A stretch of 10,075 nucleotides of DNA from Chloroflexota bacterium (lineage in GTDB: Bacteria > Chloroflexota > Dehalococcoidia > GIF9 > UBA5620): positions 1 through 10,075 of the forward strand of contig JAPLHH010000031.1 in NCBI GenBank assembly GCA_026389735.1, written 5' to 3'. Positions 1-5,625 of the stretch are shown piece after piece; position 1 is the first letter of the stretch; each line of letters opens with the position of its first letter. The translations under genes were made by a program, and so were the position numbers. The notes below the pieces were generated by a model. That model was not told where the DNA came from. It worked only from the letters and a program-made list of their open reading frames with translations, and made no database searches.

Positions 1-759
1 CTTGTCATGTGAGGTAACGAAGTGCTTGGCCGGGAAAATGTCGACCGAATCGCGTTCCGCCAGCAGTTCACCGGTAAGCGGGTCAACGTCAACGATACGC
101 TCAACCTCGTCCCCCCAGAACTCAATCCTGACTGCAATTTCCTCGTAGGACGGCTGGACTTCCAGAGTGTCCCCACGGATGCGAAACCGGCTGCGAGTGA
201 AATCGAAGTCGTTCCTTTCATACTGCATGTCTACCAGATGGCGAATAAGTTTATCTCGATTGCATTTTTCGCCCTTTTTCACAGTAGCCACAAAACTACG
301 GTATTCCTCAGGTTCACCCAAGCTGTAAATACAAGATACCGAAGCTACTATCAGCACATCCCGGCGGTCAAGCAAAGACCGAGTGGCTGAATGGCGCAGC
401 TTATCGATTTCCTCGTTTATATCGATTTCCTTCTCGATATAGGTATCAGTATTCGGGATATAGGCTTCTGGCTGATAATAATCGTAATAGCTGACGAAAT
501 ACTCCACAGCATTGTCCGGGAAGTATTCCTTGAACTCAGTGGCTAGCTGGGCGGCTAAAGTCTTATTGTGGCAGATAACCAATGCTGGCTTCTGCACCCT
601 TTCCACCGCATTGGCCATGGTGAAAGTCTTGCCGCTGCCGGTGACACCAAGCAATGTCTGCTGCTTGTAGCCATTGTTTATTCCTTCAACCAGCTTATCC
701 ACTGCCTGCGGCTGGTCACCGGTGAGCTTGAAATCCGAAACAATTTTGAACGATGGCAT
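1..759 (-). CDS. uvrB: UvrB, excinuclease ABC subunit B (N-terminal 253 codons; runs off window)
   Basis: This is the damage-verifying helicase-like subunit of UvrABC nucleotide excision repair. It is loaded by UvrA and recruits UvrC. Reading the minus strand from the ATG at 759-757 gives an unbroken 253-residue frame starting [20 protein letters not shown]. Walker A is GVTGSGKT at residues 38-45. The damage-wedging beta-hairpin is [12 protein letters not shown] at 91-102. Residues [20 protein letters not shown] (123-142) and the RIRGDTLEV segment (193-201) are also typical of UvrB. The family is about 650-700 residues, so roughly 60% (rest of domain 2, helicase motifs, UVR domain) lies left of the window. 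AGGA 7 nt upstream of the ATG is a suitable ribosome site. The gene lies downstream of the yebC-ruvC-ruvA cluster on the same strand but is separated from it by repeats, so co-transcription is uncertain. Identification is secure. Confidence 0.97.
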   Translation of the reverse strand, partial: MPSFKIVSDFKLTGDQPQAVDKLVEGINNGYKQQTLLGVTGSGKTFTMANAVERVQKPALVICHNKTLAAQLATEFKEYFPDNAVEYFVSYYDYYQPEAYIPNTDTYIEKEIDINEEIDKLRHSATRSLLDRRDVLIVASVSCIYSLGEPEEYRSFVATVKKGEKCNRDKLIRHLVDMQYERNDFDFTRSRFRIRGDTLEVQPSYEEIAVRIEFWGDEVERIVDVDPLTGELLAERDSVDIFPAKHFVTSHDK

Positions 760-792
760 TTTGAATTCCTACTTACCTTAACTCCAGCAACC

Positions 793-845
793 CTGTCATT
801 CTGATCCATTCCCCCTGAGATTCTTCGCTACGCTCAGAATGACAG
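793..845. repeat. Short palindromic element, family A (TGTCATTCTGAG type), complete copy
   Basis: A 53-bp element bounded by a perfect 12-bp inverted repeat: CTGTCATTCTGA at 793-804 and TCAGAATGACAG at 834-845. The right arm is preceded by GAGATTCTTCGCTACGC, which recurs almost unchanged in the copies near 3364 and 7422. It carries no gene. Such elements resemble non-autonomous, MITE-like dispersed repeats. No target duplication is obvious. It is the first member of a repeat island that continues to 973. Confidence 0.8.
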
Positions 846-856
846 AGAAAGGAACT

Positions 857-892
857 GAGATCGCCACGTCGCTCACGCTCCTCGCGATGACA
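857..892. repeat. Half-copy of palindromic element family B (TGTCATTGCGAG type)
   Basis: This 36-bp stretch ends in CTCGCGATGACA. It matches the right half of the complete family B element (4162-4197) at 30 of 36 positions without gaps. The left half is absent. It sits between a family A copy and a family C copy, so the region is a patchwork of three repeat types. Confidence 0.65.
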
Positions 893-973
893 TGTAGCCA
901 CGACCCTATTTCCCAACATGTAGTCACGACCCTTTAGGGTCGTGCTGGCGAGGCTAAAGCCTCGCCACTACAT
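892..973 (-). repeat. Palindromic element family C, copy with two hairpins inside an outer stem
   Basis: Two perfect hairpins lie side by side: CACGACCC-TTTA-GGGTCGTG at 925-944 and GGCGAGGC-TAAA-GCCTCGCC at 947-966. They are enclosed by a 7-bp outer inverted repeat, ATGTAGT at 918-924 and ACTACAT at 967-973. The whole can fold as a three-way junction. A leading half-unit (ATGTAGCCACGACCCTATT, from 892) precedes it. The reverse complement of this leading half plus the first hairpin recurs at 3109-3165. No T-run follows, so it does not look like a simple intrinsic terminator, although it lies between the ruvA operon and uvrB and could affect transcripts there. Confidence 0.75.
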
Positions 974-987
974 TGGTAAACAATCCC

Positions 988-1176
988 TCAGAAAGTGGCA
1001 GTTTTTAACAATACATCACTCGCTATAGTACCTATCTGTTGGTCCAGCCCCAATTCTGTCCAGGTGCTTGACATAACATTTTTCAGGTCAGACGGCTCCA
1101 CCCTTCTACTTCTGAGAACAAGAAAAATCAATACACCTAAAAGTAATAAAACAACCACAAGCAGGATTTCAATCAT
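988..1176 (-). CDS. Short membrane-anchored protein, possible truncated RmuC-like N-terminus
   Basis: A 62-codon frame whose ATG lies 15 bp after the ruvA stop, with a good ribosome site (AGGAAGGGA) just upstream. It is therefore probably translated as the last gene of the yebC-ruvC-ruvA operon. Residues 2-22 form one strongly hydrophobic membrane segment (IEILLVVVLLLLGVLIFLV), followed by basic LRSRR, so the rest is probably cytoplasmic. The part SSTWTELGLDQQIGTIASD (36-54) reminds me of the segment just before the conserved domain in RmuC-type DNA recombination proteins, which are several hundred residues long. If so, this is a stub that lost its nuclease-like domain. The frame stops only 15 bp from the repeat island ending at 973, which fits a rearrangement there. 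The RmuC link is recollection, not an alignment. It may instead be a genuine small membrane protein. Confidence 0.5.
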   Translation of the reverse strand: MIEILLVVVLLLLGVLIFLVLRSRRVEPSDLKNVMSSTWTELGLDQQIGTIASDVLLKTATF

Positions 1177-1191
1177 CGTGTCCCTTCCTGA

Positions 1192-1776
1192 CTACGTCCT
1201 GGATAGCTGGCTCAAAGCCAGCTTGACCTTCTCTTCCAAATCCATATCCTGAGAAGCAGGCAGATTGGAAACAGCCTGGGTAGCTTCTCTCAAGGAATAA
1301 CCAAGGTTGGTCAGTGCCGCCACCGCATCGGCATCTTCTTGTGTCAAAGCCGGGGGAACAGCCCCTATCCATCCCTTCTCAAACTTTCCCTTCAACTCCA
1401 ACACTATGCGCCCGGCGATTTTCTTCCCAATGCCAGGCACCTGAGTAATAAGGTCAATATTGCCGCTGACTATGGCTGAAGCCAGTTGCTCAGCGTTGAA
1501 CGCGGAAAGCAGCGCCAGGGCTGCCTTAGGACCTATACCCGAAACAGAAATGAGATTTTGAAAAAGTCCCAACTCATCAGCTGAAGCAAAGCCATAAATA
1601 GCAATATTGTCTTCTCTTAAGTACAGATGGGTATGCAGATGGACCTTGTCACCAACAGCCCCAAGTCGACCCAAAGTAGAGCCGGGAACATATACTTGAA
1701 GGCTAAGCGGTCCAACTTTGACCACCGCCGAATCAATACCCCGGCTCTCCAATATACCTTCTAAGGCAACTATCAT
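1192..1776 (-). CDS. ruvA: RuvA, Holliday junction branch migration complex subunit
   Basis: RuvA binds four-way DNA junctions as a tetramer and loads the RuvB motor for branch migration in recombinational repair. I start it at the ATG at 1776-1774 (MIVALEGILESRG), which matches the usual RuvA N-terminus. The upstream in-frame start at 1809 would overlap ruvC and adds atypical residues. Length is then 194 residues, normal for the family. Domain I is an OB-fold (1-63). Domain II carries two helix-hairpin-helix motifs: VSGIGPKAAL (78-87) and VPGIGKKIAGRIVLELKGK (113-131). A linker with PPALTQED follows. Domain III (about 149-194, ADAVAALTNLGYSLREATQA) contacts RuvB. It starts 4 bp after the ruvC stop. 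No ruvB is in the window. Its stop codon is TAG, which bears on the rtcB amber codon elsewhere in the window. Confidence 0.96.
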   Translation of the reverse strand: MIVALEGILESRGIDSAVVKVGPLSLQVYVPGSTLGRLGAVGDKVHLHTHLYLREDNIAIYGFASADELGLFQNLISVSGIGPKAALALLSAFNAEQLASAIVSGNIDLITQVPGIGKKIAGRIVLELKGKFEKGWIGAVPPALTQEDADAVAALTNLGYSLREATQAVSNLPASQDMDLEEKVKLALSQLSRT

Positions 1777-1780
1777 CTGA

Positions 1781-2278
1781 TTACTTGCTTCCAGCCAACA
1801 GCCGCTCAATGTGTTTCTGGTGAAAGTGGCAGATAGCGACAGCTAAGGCGTCAGCAGCATCGCTGGACTGAGGAGGCTGAGCCAGCCCGAGCTGAAGCCT
1901 CACCATCTCCTGCACCTGCTCTTTGTCGCTACCGCCATAATTGGTCACTTGTTGCTTTACCTGCGTCGGCAAGTAGCGAAAAATCGGTAAATTCTCATTG
2001 GCTGCGGCTAAAATGGCTATTGCCTGAGCCCTACCTATAGCTAAAGCCGAGCGAGCATTTCCGGCGACAAACGGCTCCTCAATAGCTACCTCATCCGGTC
2101 GGTAGCGAGCCACAATTTCAACAAGTTTTTTGTACAGAAAGGACAGCCTTCGTTCCACAGGGACTTTAGAAGGTTGGCTCAATACCCCGCAGGCAACCAT
2201 CGTCATCGTACCCCCCTCCTCATCCACAACACCATAGCCCAGATTCAAAGTGCCCGGGTCAATGCCGAGAACACGCAT
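1781..2278 (-). CDS. ruvC: RuvC, crossover junction endodeoxyribonuclease
   Basis: RuvC is a dimeric, Mg-dependent nuclease of the RNase H fold that cuts Holliday junctions symmetrically, acting with RuvAB. The 165-residue length is normal. The four acidic catalytic residues are all visible: D7 in VLGIDPGT (3-10), E67 in VAIEEPF (64-70), and D140 and D143 in SSDAADALAVA (138-148). The conserved NARSALAIGRAQ segment (74-85) is present, as is YLPTQVKQQVTNYGGSDKEQ (102-121), which corresponds to the region guiding DNA. It starts 2 bp after the yebC stop and ends 4 bp before ruvA, so the three genes are almost certainly one transcript with coupled translation. Nothing suggests loss of function. 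Confidence 0.97.
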   Translation of the reverse strand: MRVLGIDPGTLNLGYGVVDEEGGTMTMVACGVLSQPSKVPVERRLSFLYKKLVEIVARYRPDEVAIEEPFVAGNARSALAIGRAQAIAILAAANENLPIFRYLPTQVKQQVTNYGGSDKEQVQEMVRLQLGLAQPPQSSDAADALAVAICHFHQKHIERLLAGSK

Positions 2279-2280
2279 AA

Positions 2281-3033
2281 CTACGCCTGAGCCCGCAGCT
2301 TCTCAAAAACAGCCTCGGAGTAATCGAGATTAGCAGAAACATGCTGGACGTCATCCAGCTCTTCCAGGTGGTCCAGCAGCTTCAAGGTCTGAACAGCTTC
2401 TTTCTCGTCCAACACCACCGTACTCTTAGCCACCCGCCGAAATTCAGCCGAAACCGGAGGTTTAATTTGCTCCACCGCTCGTCGCACTGCCTCTAAATTT
2501 TGTGGCGTGGTATGAATCTCAAGATAGCCTTTCTCTTCTTTGACATCATCAGCGCCAGCATCTATTGCCGCCAGGGCCAGCTCTTCAGCATTCACACCAT
2601 CGGTTTCCACAATGATGACGCCTCTATTCTCAAATAGCCAGGCAACAGAACCGCTGGCACCGAGGCTGCCACCGTGTCGGGCAAACAGGCTGCGTACCTC
2701 CTGGACGGTGCGATTGCGATTATCTGTCAGCGCCTCCACCAGAACCGCTACACCGTTAGGCCCGTAGCCTTCGATGAATATCTCAGCAAGGCTCGCTCCC
2801 CCAAGCTCGCCACTGCCCCGCTTTATCGCCCGCTCGATATTCTCAGACGGCATGTTGCTGTCGCGGGCTTTCTGTATTGCCAAACGCAGACGGAAGTTGG
2901 ACTCGGGGTTAGGTCCACCCTCCCGCACCACTACTATAATCTCACGGGTAAGCTTGGTAAATAGCTGCCCTCGTCGGACGTCAGTTACGCCCTTCTGACG
3001 CTTAATTTGCGCCCACTTAGAATGACCTGACAT
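2281..3033 (-). CDS. yebC: YebC/PmpR/TACO1-family regulatory protein
   Basis: A 250-residue member of the YebC/TACO1 family, the usual length. The N-terminal signature MSGHSKWAQIKRQKG (1-15) followed by RRGQLFTKLTREI (20-32) is diagnostic. The NIERAIKRGSGE segment (65-76) and EGYGPNGVAVLVEALTDNRN (88-107) are also conserved. Family members have been described as transcription regulators and, more recently, as ribosome-associated factors that relieve stalling on proline stretches. The classic location next to ruvC-ruvA is seen here. It is the first gene of the operon. The ATG at 3033-3031 has no strong Shine-Dalgarno sequence (upstream is GTTGAGCGTGTGGC), and I find no convincing promoter in the 60 bp before it, so expression may start further out in the repeat-rich gap. 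Confidence 0.95.
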   Translation of the reverse strand: MSGHSKWAQIKRQKGVTDVRRGQLFTKLTREIIVVVREGGPNPESNFRLRLAIQKARDSNMPSENIERAIKRGSGELGGASLAEIFIEGYGPNGVAVLVEALTDNRNRTVQEVRSLFARHGGSLGASGSVAWLFENRGVIIVETDGVNAEELALAAIDAGADDVKEEKGYLEIHTTPQNLEAVRRAVEQIKPPVSAEFRRVAKSTVVLDEKEAVQTLKLLDHLEELDDVQHVSANLDYSEAVFEKLRAQA

Positions 3034-3075
3034 GCCACACGCTCAACTTAATTTTACCACCACGCTTCTCAAGAA

Positions 3076-3210
3076 TAAAGCAACACCTGATTATTATTAA
3101 TAAAGCAGGTCTCGACCCTAAAGAGTCGAGACTACATCGGTTGGGCAATAGGGTCGTGGCTACATATTGGAAAATTTTATTAAAGGTAAAGCAACGCCTG
3201 ATTATTATAA
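3076..3210. repeat. 24-bp direct repeat pair bracketing a family C element
   Basis: TAAAGCAACACCTGATTATT begins at 3076 and TAAAGCAACGCCTGATTATT begins at 3187. Over 24 bp (3076-3099 and 3187-3210) 22 positions agree, at an offset of 111 bp. The family C palindrome (3109-3165) lies between them. It is an AT-rich, non-coding stretch upstream of yebC. Confidence 0.75.
3109..3165 (+). repeat. Palindromic element family C, second copy (opposite orientation)
   Basis: It begins with a perfect hairpin, GTCTCGAC-CCTAAAGA-GTCGAGAC (3109-3132), then ACTACAT, then a tail ending AGGGTCGTGGCTACAT at 3150-3165. The reverse complement of 3109-3165 aligns closely with 892-944: the leading half (ATGTAGCCACGACCCTATT) is identical, and the stem bases vary in a compensated way (CACGACCC/GGGTCGTG there, GTCTCGAC/GTCGAGAC here). 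The second GGCGAGGC hairpin of the first copy is missing. Confidence 0.75.
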
Positions 3211-3254
3211 CAAAAAGATTTATGGATAACTGCAATTCCGCAAATGACATTTAG

Positions 3255-3263
3255 TGATATAAT
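3255..3263 (+). promoter_or_regulatory. Extended -10 promoter candidate for the small membrane exporter
   Basis: TGATATAAT is a perfect extended -10 (TG-N-TATAAT). No good -35 box lies 16-18 bp upstream (ATTCCG at 17 bp). It would give a leader of about 185 nt to the ATG at 3458, running through the family A repeat at 3299-3390. The identical 9-mer precedes the archease gene at 8363. Confidence 0.4.
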
Positions 3264-3298
3264 TCTTGGTAAAAGTTAAATAACCAAAGATTTTTACC

Positions 3299-3390
3299 TT
3301 GTCACCCTGAGCGACAACGAAGGGTCTCTAGATTCTTTGCGGAGTTTATCCTGAGCCGTAAAAGATTCTTCGTTACGCTCAGAATGACAA
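3299..3390. repeat. Palindromic element family A, longer copy, plus a trailing fragment
   Basis: Ends are TTGTCACCCTGAGCG (3299-3313) and CGCTCAGAATGACAA (3376-3390), complementary at 13 of 15 positions. The interior includes CGGAGTTTATCCTGAG (3340-3355) and AAAGATTCTTCGTTACGC, both also seen near 7405-7440. A short extra end, CACAGAATGACAG, follows at 3402-3414. With the family C copy and the direct repeats it fills most of the 424-bp gap between yebC and the next gene. I see no coding sequence there. Confidence 0.75.
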
Positions 3391-3457
3391 ATAGCGAAGG
3401 TCACAGAATGACAGATATGATTAGAACACTCGCAATTGGATAGGCAGCTAGAATAAA

Positions 3458-3991
3458 ATGCTTGAAGAACTCATTAATCTAGGCATTGCCAAGGAACTCA
3501 TAGTCGTCATTATATCAGCCCTGCCTGTGGTAGAGCTTCGTGGAGCTTTGCCGGTAGCCATAAACCTGTTTAATATGCCGTGGTATTGGGCTTTCTGCCT
3601 GGCTGTCATCGGCAACATGCTGCCCGTGCCAATACTTCTATTATTCTTTGAGTCACTAGCCAAAATTGTTAGCAAAGTAGAAATCGGCAGGAAGCTGGTA
3701 AACTGGGTTTTTGAACACACGAGACGCCATGAGAAAATGATTCAGAAATACGAGTGGCTTGGGCTTATGTTGTTTGTCGCCATCCCCCTTCCTATGACCG
3801 GTGCCTGGACCGGGTCTATAATCGCCTTCATTCTCGGTATGAGGTTCACCTACGCCTTCCTGTCAATCCTCTGTGGGGTGATAATCGCCGGAGCAGTTGT
3901 CACCTCCTTATGCCTTCTGGGCTGGGTTGGCGCCGTTATCGCCGGCATCGGGCTCAGCGTCCTCGCCATACTCGGCTGGTGGAGGGCGTAG
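3458..3991 (+). CDS. Small multidrug-export family membrane protein (COG2426 / Sm_multidrug_ex type, DedA superfamily)
   Basis: A 177-residue integral membrane protein. The signature ISALPVVELRGALPVAINLF (19-38) is characteristic of the COG2426/PF06695 group. It is followed by a membrane segment at about 43-65 (WAFCLAVIGNMLPVPILLLF). A charged loop spans about 70-98 (EIGRKLVNWVFEHTRRHEKM). Then comes FVAIPLPMTGAWTGSIIAFI (106-125), with prolines and glycines typical of a re-entrant loop. Two or three hydrophobic helices follow to the C-terminus. Family members are annotated as small multidrug exporters on thin evidence. Structural comparisons place them with DedA/VTT lipid scramblase-like proteins, so lipid or small-ion handling is equally possible. 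It is divergent from yebC and preceded by repeats. The ATG start has only a weak ribosome site (TAGAATAAA upstream). The family call is firm, the substrate unknown. Confidence 0.88.
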   Translation: MLEELINLGIAKELIVVIISALPVVELRGALPVAINLFNMPWYWAFCLAVIGNMLPVPILLLFFESLAKIVSKVEIGRKLVNWVFEHTRRHEKMIQKYEWLGLMLFVAIPLPMTGAWTGSIIAFILGMRFTYAFLSILCGVIIAGAVVTSLCLLGWVGAVIAGIGLSVLAILGWWRA

Positions 3992-4083
3992 CAGCTCCAG
4001 AATCGCCTCGAAAGAGTGCCTGATCTCGTTCAGATAGATGGGCGACATTCTATGTGGTTGTGACATTGAACGACAGCTTCCAG

Positions 4084-4197
4084 TGTCATTGCGAGCCGAA
4101 GGCGTAGCAATCTCATTAGGAATGCTGAGTCTACTGCAATTGGCGCGATGGATATTGCTTAGAGATTGCTTCGTCGCTATCGCTCCTCGCAATGACA
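4084..4197. repeat. Palindromic element family B, complete 114-bp copy
   Basis: Perfect 12-bp terminal inverted repeats: TGTCATTGCGAG (4084-4095) and CTCGCAATGACA (4186-4197). An inner inverted pair, AGCAATCTC (4106-4114) and GAGATTGCT (4162-4170), lets nearly the whole element fold as one long hairpin. No open frame of its own is credible and no target duplication is visible. It occupies most of the 298-bp gap (3992-4289) between the exporter gene and the toxin-antitoxin promoter. The rest of that gap, 3992-4083, holds nothing I recognise. Confidence 0.8.
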
Positions 4198-4240
4198 GAA
4201 AAGGCAGGGTGTCACTAGTGTACTGGACGAGTACAGTGCC

Positions 4241-4269
4241 TTGACATACCAGCATATATATGCTACTTT
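4241..4269 (+). promoter_or_regulatory. Toxin-antitoxin promoter with internal palindromic operator
   Basis: A consensus -35, TTGACA (4241-4246), is followed after 17 bp by TACTTT (4264-4269, only 3 of 6 matches to a -10). The spacer holds a perfect 14-bp palindrome, AGCATATATATGCT (4251-4264), which would overlap polymerase contacts. RHH antitoxins, alone or with their toxin, commonly repress their own promoter through such palindromes, so this is the likely operator. A smaller inverted repeat, GTACT-GGACG-AGTAC (4220-4234), lies just upstream and could be a second half-site. GGAG at 4276-4279 is the ribosome site, 10 nt before the ATG. With the -10 as drawn the leader would be very short. 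Confidence 0.6.
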
Positions 4270-4289
4270 GAGCTTGGAGATAAGAGACT

Positions 4290-4535
4290 ATGGGAACAAA
4301 TCTAAAGCGTACGACCATTTTTCTAACCGAGGAGCAGCATGAGAGGCTCCGACGCTTGGCCTTCGAACAACGCACCTCCATGGCCAAGCTTATTCGTGAT
4401 GCCACATTAGAGGTCTTGGAGGACGAGGAGGATATCGAGGAGGGGCTAAAGGCTCTAGCCGATAAGAAAGACACTGTTACTTGGAAAGAATACCGGCGTC
4501 GCAGGAAAGAGCGAGAACTTCGCGGTGAGCTATGA
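4290..4535 (+). CDS. Ribbon-helix-helix (CopG/RHH) antitoxin
   Basis: An 81-residue protein with the plan of a type II antitoxin. A short beta-strand, KRTTIFL (6-12), is followed by helix EEQHERLRRLAFEQRT (14-29), a turn, and helix MAKLIRDATLEVLEDE (31-46). This is a ribbon-helix-helix DNA-binding dimer unit. A highly charged tail follows (EEGLKALADKK, then TWKEYRRRRKERELRGEL), which in such proteins wraps and inhibits the toxin. Its 3' end overlaps the toxin gene by 11 bp, so the two are translationally coupled. The palindrome in the promoter supports autorepression. It is preceded by a complete repeat element, giving the cassette a boundary on that side. The RHH class is clear; the exact antitoxin subfamily is not. 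Confidence 0.85.
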   Translation: MGTNLKRTTIFLTEEQHERLRRLAFEQRTSMAKLIRDATLEVLEDEEDIEEGLKALADKKDTVTWKEYRRRRKERELRGEL

Positions 4536-4788
4536 AGTTGAACTGAGGCGCCCAGCTCAGAAAGAGTTAGACGCACTATCAGGGCAAGATTACAAAGCTA
4601 TTGCCAAAATCATTTCCTCTCTGGAGCAAGAACCCCGATTGCCAAAGGTCAAGAAATTAGCTCAAAGTGGTCTGTGGCGTATCCGTGTGCGACAGTTCAG
4701 AATAGGATATGCCATAGACGACGAGGCAAAACTCGTCACGATAGTGCGAATCATCAGACGCAGAGAGGACACCTACAAGAGCCTGTAG
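4525..4788 (+). CDS. RelE/ParE-superfamily toxin
   Basis: An 87-residue basic protein of RelE/ParE toxin size. The GTG at 4525 is chosen because it lies in frame inside the end of the antitoxin gene. The ATG at 4532 is out of frame. Typical features are YEVELRRPAQKELDAL (3-18) with a following helix, the KVKKLAQSGLWRIRVRQFRI core (41-60), GYAIDDEAKLVTIVRI (61-76) and the basic end RRREDTYKSL (78-87). RelE members cut mRNA on the ribosome, while ParE members poison gyrase. The LWRIRV..FRIGYAID..AK..TI..I..R.D.Y pattern and the RHH partner leave both open, with the RelE-like (archaeal RelE/StbE type) reading preferred. The basic residues R52, R54, R56, R59 and R78-R80 are candidates for the active surface. 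The stop is TAG. Confidence 0.85.
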   Translation: MSYEVELRRPAQKELDALSGQDYKAIAKIISSLEQEPRLPKVKKLAQSGLWRIRVRQFRIGYAIDDEAKLVTIVRIIRRREDTYKSL

Positions 4789-4813
4789 AGCCGCAGAAGG
4801 AAATAGTTCTGGT

Positions 4814-5512
4814 TTGAAACTCAAAGAAATTGTCGACAGCTACATGCAGAAGGTCCCGGAGGTCAACGACTACTGCGAGCGCTGTCTAAGGAGTGAAAGG
4901 TGGGACAGCAATGCCGTCCTGATGGTCGTGGATGCTGCTTTTACTTCAATTGGCCTGAACTACTTCCAGGCGGTTGTGCCTAAGGTGGAGAAGTTCAGGA
5001 AAGAATTCGTAGTATCCGGGAAGATTCGCACCCTTGAGGATTTAGCCACCGCTAATAATAATGAGCTTGAGACGATTTGGAAAAACAGACGCTCCTGGCA
5101 GATGGCAAAATCTGTTGTTTCTCACCTAGCCAAGATTAAAAGGGAAAAGGCACTAGATGATAGACAAGCTCTTATTTATTGGGCGAAGCAAGCCAGTCTT
5201 CAGGGCTGGGAGCAAGACCCGATAGGGAGAATTAACGGCGTCGGCATAAACAGCTTTCAATACTTGAGAATGATGGGCGGCATTGACACGGTAATGCCGG
5301 ACAAGATAGTGAAGAGGGTTATCGCCGAAATCTTAGTCAAGGCGAACATGGAGATGCCCTCCACTGATATCAACTTCGTCCGATTGATAGAACGCATTGC
5401 GCCAGAAGTTGGCTATAGAGCTATCGAGCTTTGCTGGATGACCTGGCTGATACAGTCGGAAGCCGGCATGAGCCGGATGGAGAAATATTCAGCGCTGCTA
5501 CCTAGAATCTGA
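4814..5512 (+). CDS. HhH-GPD DNA glycosylase-like protein (EndoIII superfamily), probable third gene of the TA operon
   Basis: I read this 232-residue protein as a helix-hairpin-helix DNA-repair glycosylase relative. It is largely alpha-helical. Residues IGRINGVGINSFQYLRMMGG (137-156) have the form of the HhH hairpin, and TVMPDKIVKRVI (159-170) matches the following strand/helix that carries the catalytic Asp. D163 stands 17 residues after N146. In EndoIII the lysine and aspartate (K120, D138) are 18 apart. N146 therefore occupies the catalytic lysine position, as expected for a monofunctional glycosylase or a non-lyase relative. No FeS cysteine cluster is seen at the C-terminus. I start it at TTG 4814, with AGAAGGAAA upstream and 25 bp after the toxin stop. 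An ATG 30 bp further on is an alternative. I cannot name the substrate, and the fold assignment rests on one motif. Confidence 0.55.
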   Translation: MKLKEIVDSYMQKVPEVNDYCERCLRSERWDSNAVLMVVDAAFTSIGLNYFQAVVPKVEKFRKEFVVSGKIRTLEDLATANNNELETIWKNRRSWQMAKSVVSHLAKIKREKALDDRQALIYWAKQASLQGWEQDPIGRINGVGINSFQYLRMMGGIDTVMPDKIVKRVIAEILVKANMEMPSTDINFVRLIERIAPEVGYRAIELCWMTWLIQSEAGMSRMEKYSALLPRI

Positions 5513-5571
5513 CCGAGCTCTTTTTGCCTGATGTCTTACCACCATACAAAGCTGTGGTTATCTTCTAGCTG

Positions 5572-5580
5572 TGATATACT
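5572..5580 (+). promoter_or_regulatory. Extended -10 promoter candidate for the MFS-VTT pair
   Basis: TGATATACT fits TG-N-TATAMT. The -35 region is weak (CTGTGG at 17 bp). It would start transcription near 5587, about 40 nt before the GTG of the transporter. The leader contains a small inverted repeat, TGCGC (5580-5584) and GCGCA (5595-5599). Just after the previous gene, GAGCTCTTTTT (5515-5525) is too weak a hairpin to call a terminator. Confidence 0.4.
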
Positions 5581-5625
5581 GCGCTGAAAGAGCTGCGCAA
5601 TCACCCAAATAGAGATAATAACAAG

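Noticed and set aside
22..804. Plus-strand open frames at 22-390 and 568-804
   Set aside because: They are antisense shadows of uvrB, whose minus-strand translation is clearly conserved.
793..973. CRISPR array
   Set aside because: The repeats are of different families, palindromic and not evenly spaced with unique spacers; no cas gene is present.
3908..4576. Long open frame on the minus strand (222 codons) across the exporter end, the family B repeat and the antitoxin start
   Set aside because: It crosses three unrelated features, its composition is repeat-like and serine/arginine-rich, and it overlaps well-supported plus-strand genes.
5513..5530. Intrinsic terminator GAGCTC-TTTTT after the HhH gene
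   Set aside because: GAGCTC is a bare 6-bp palindrome without a loop, so no stable hairpin forms.
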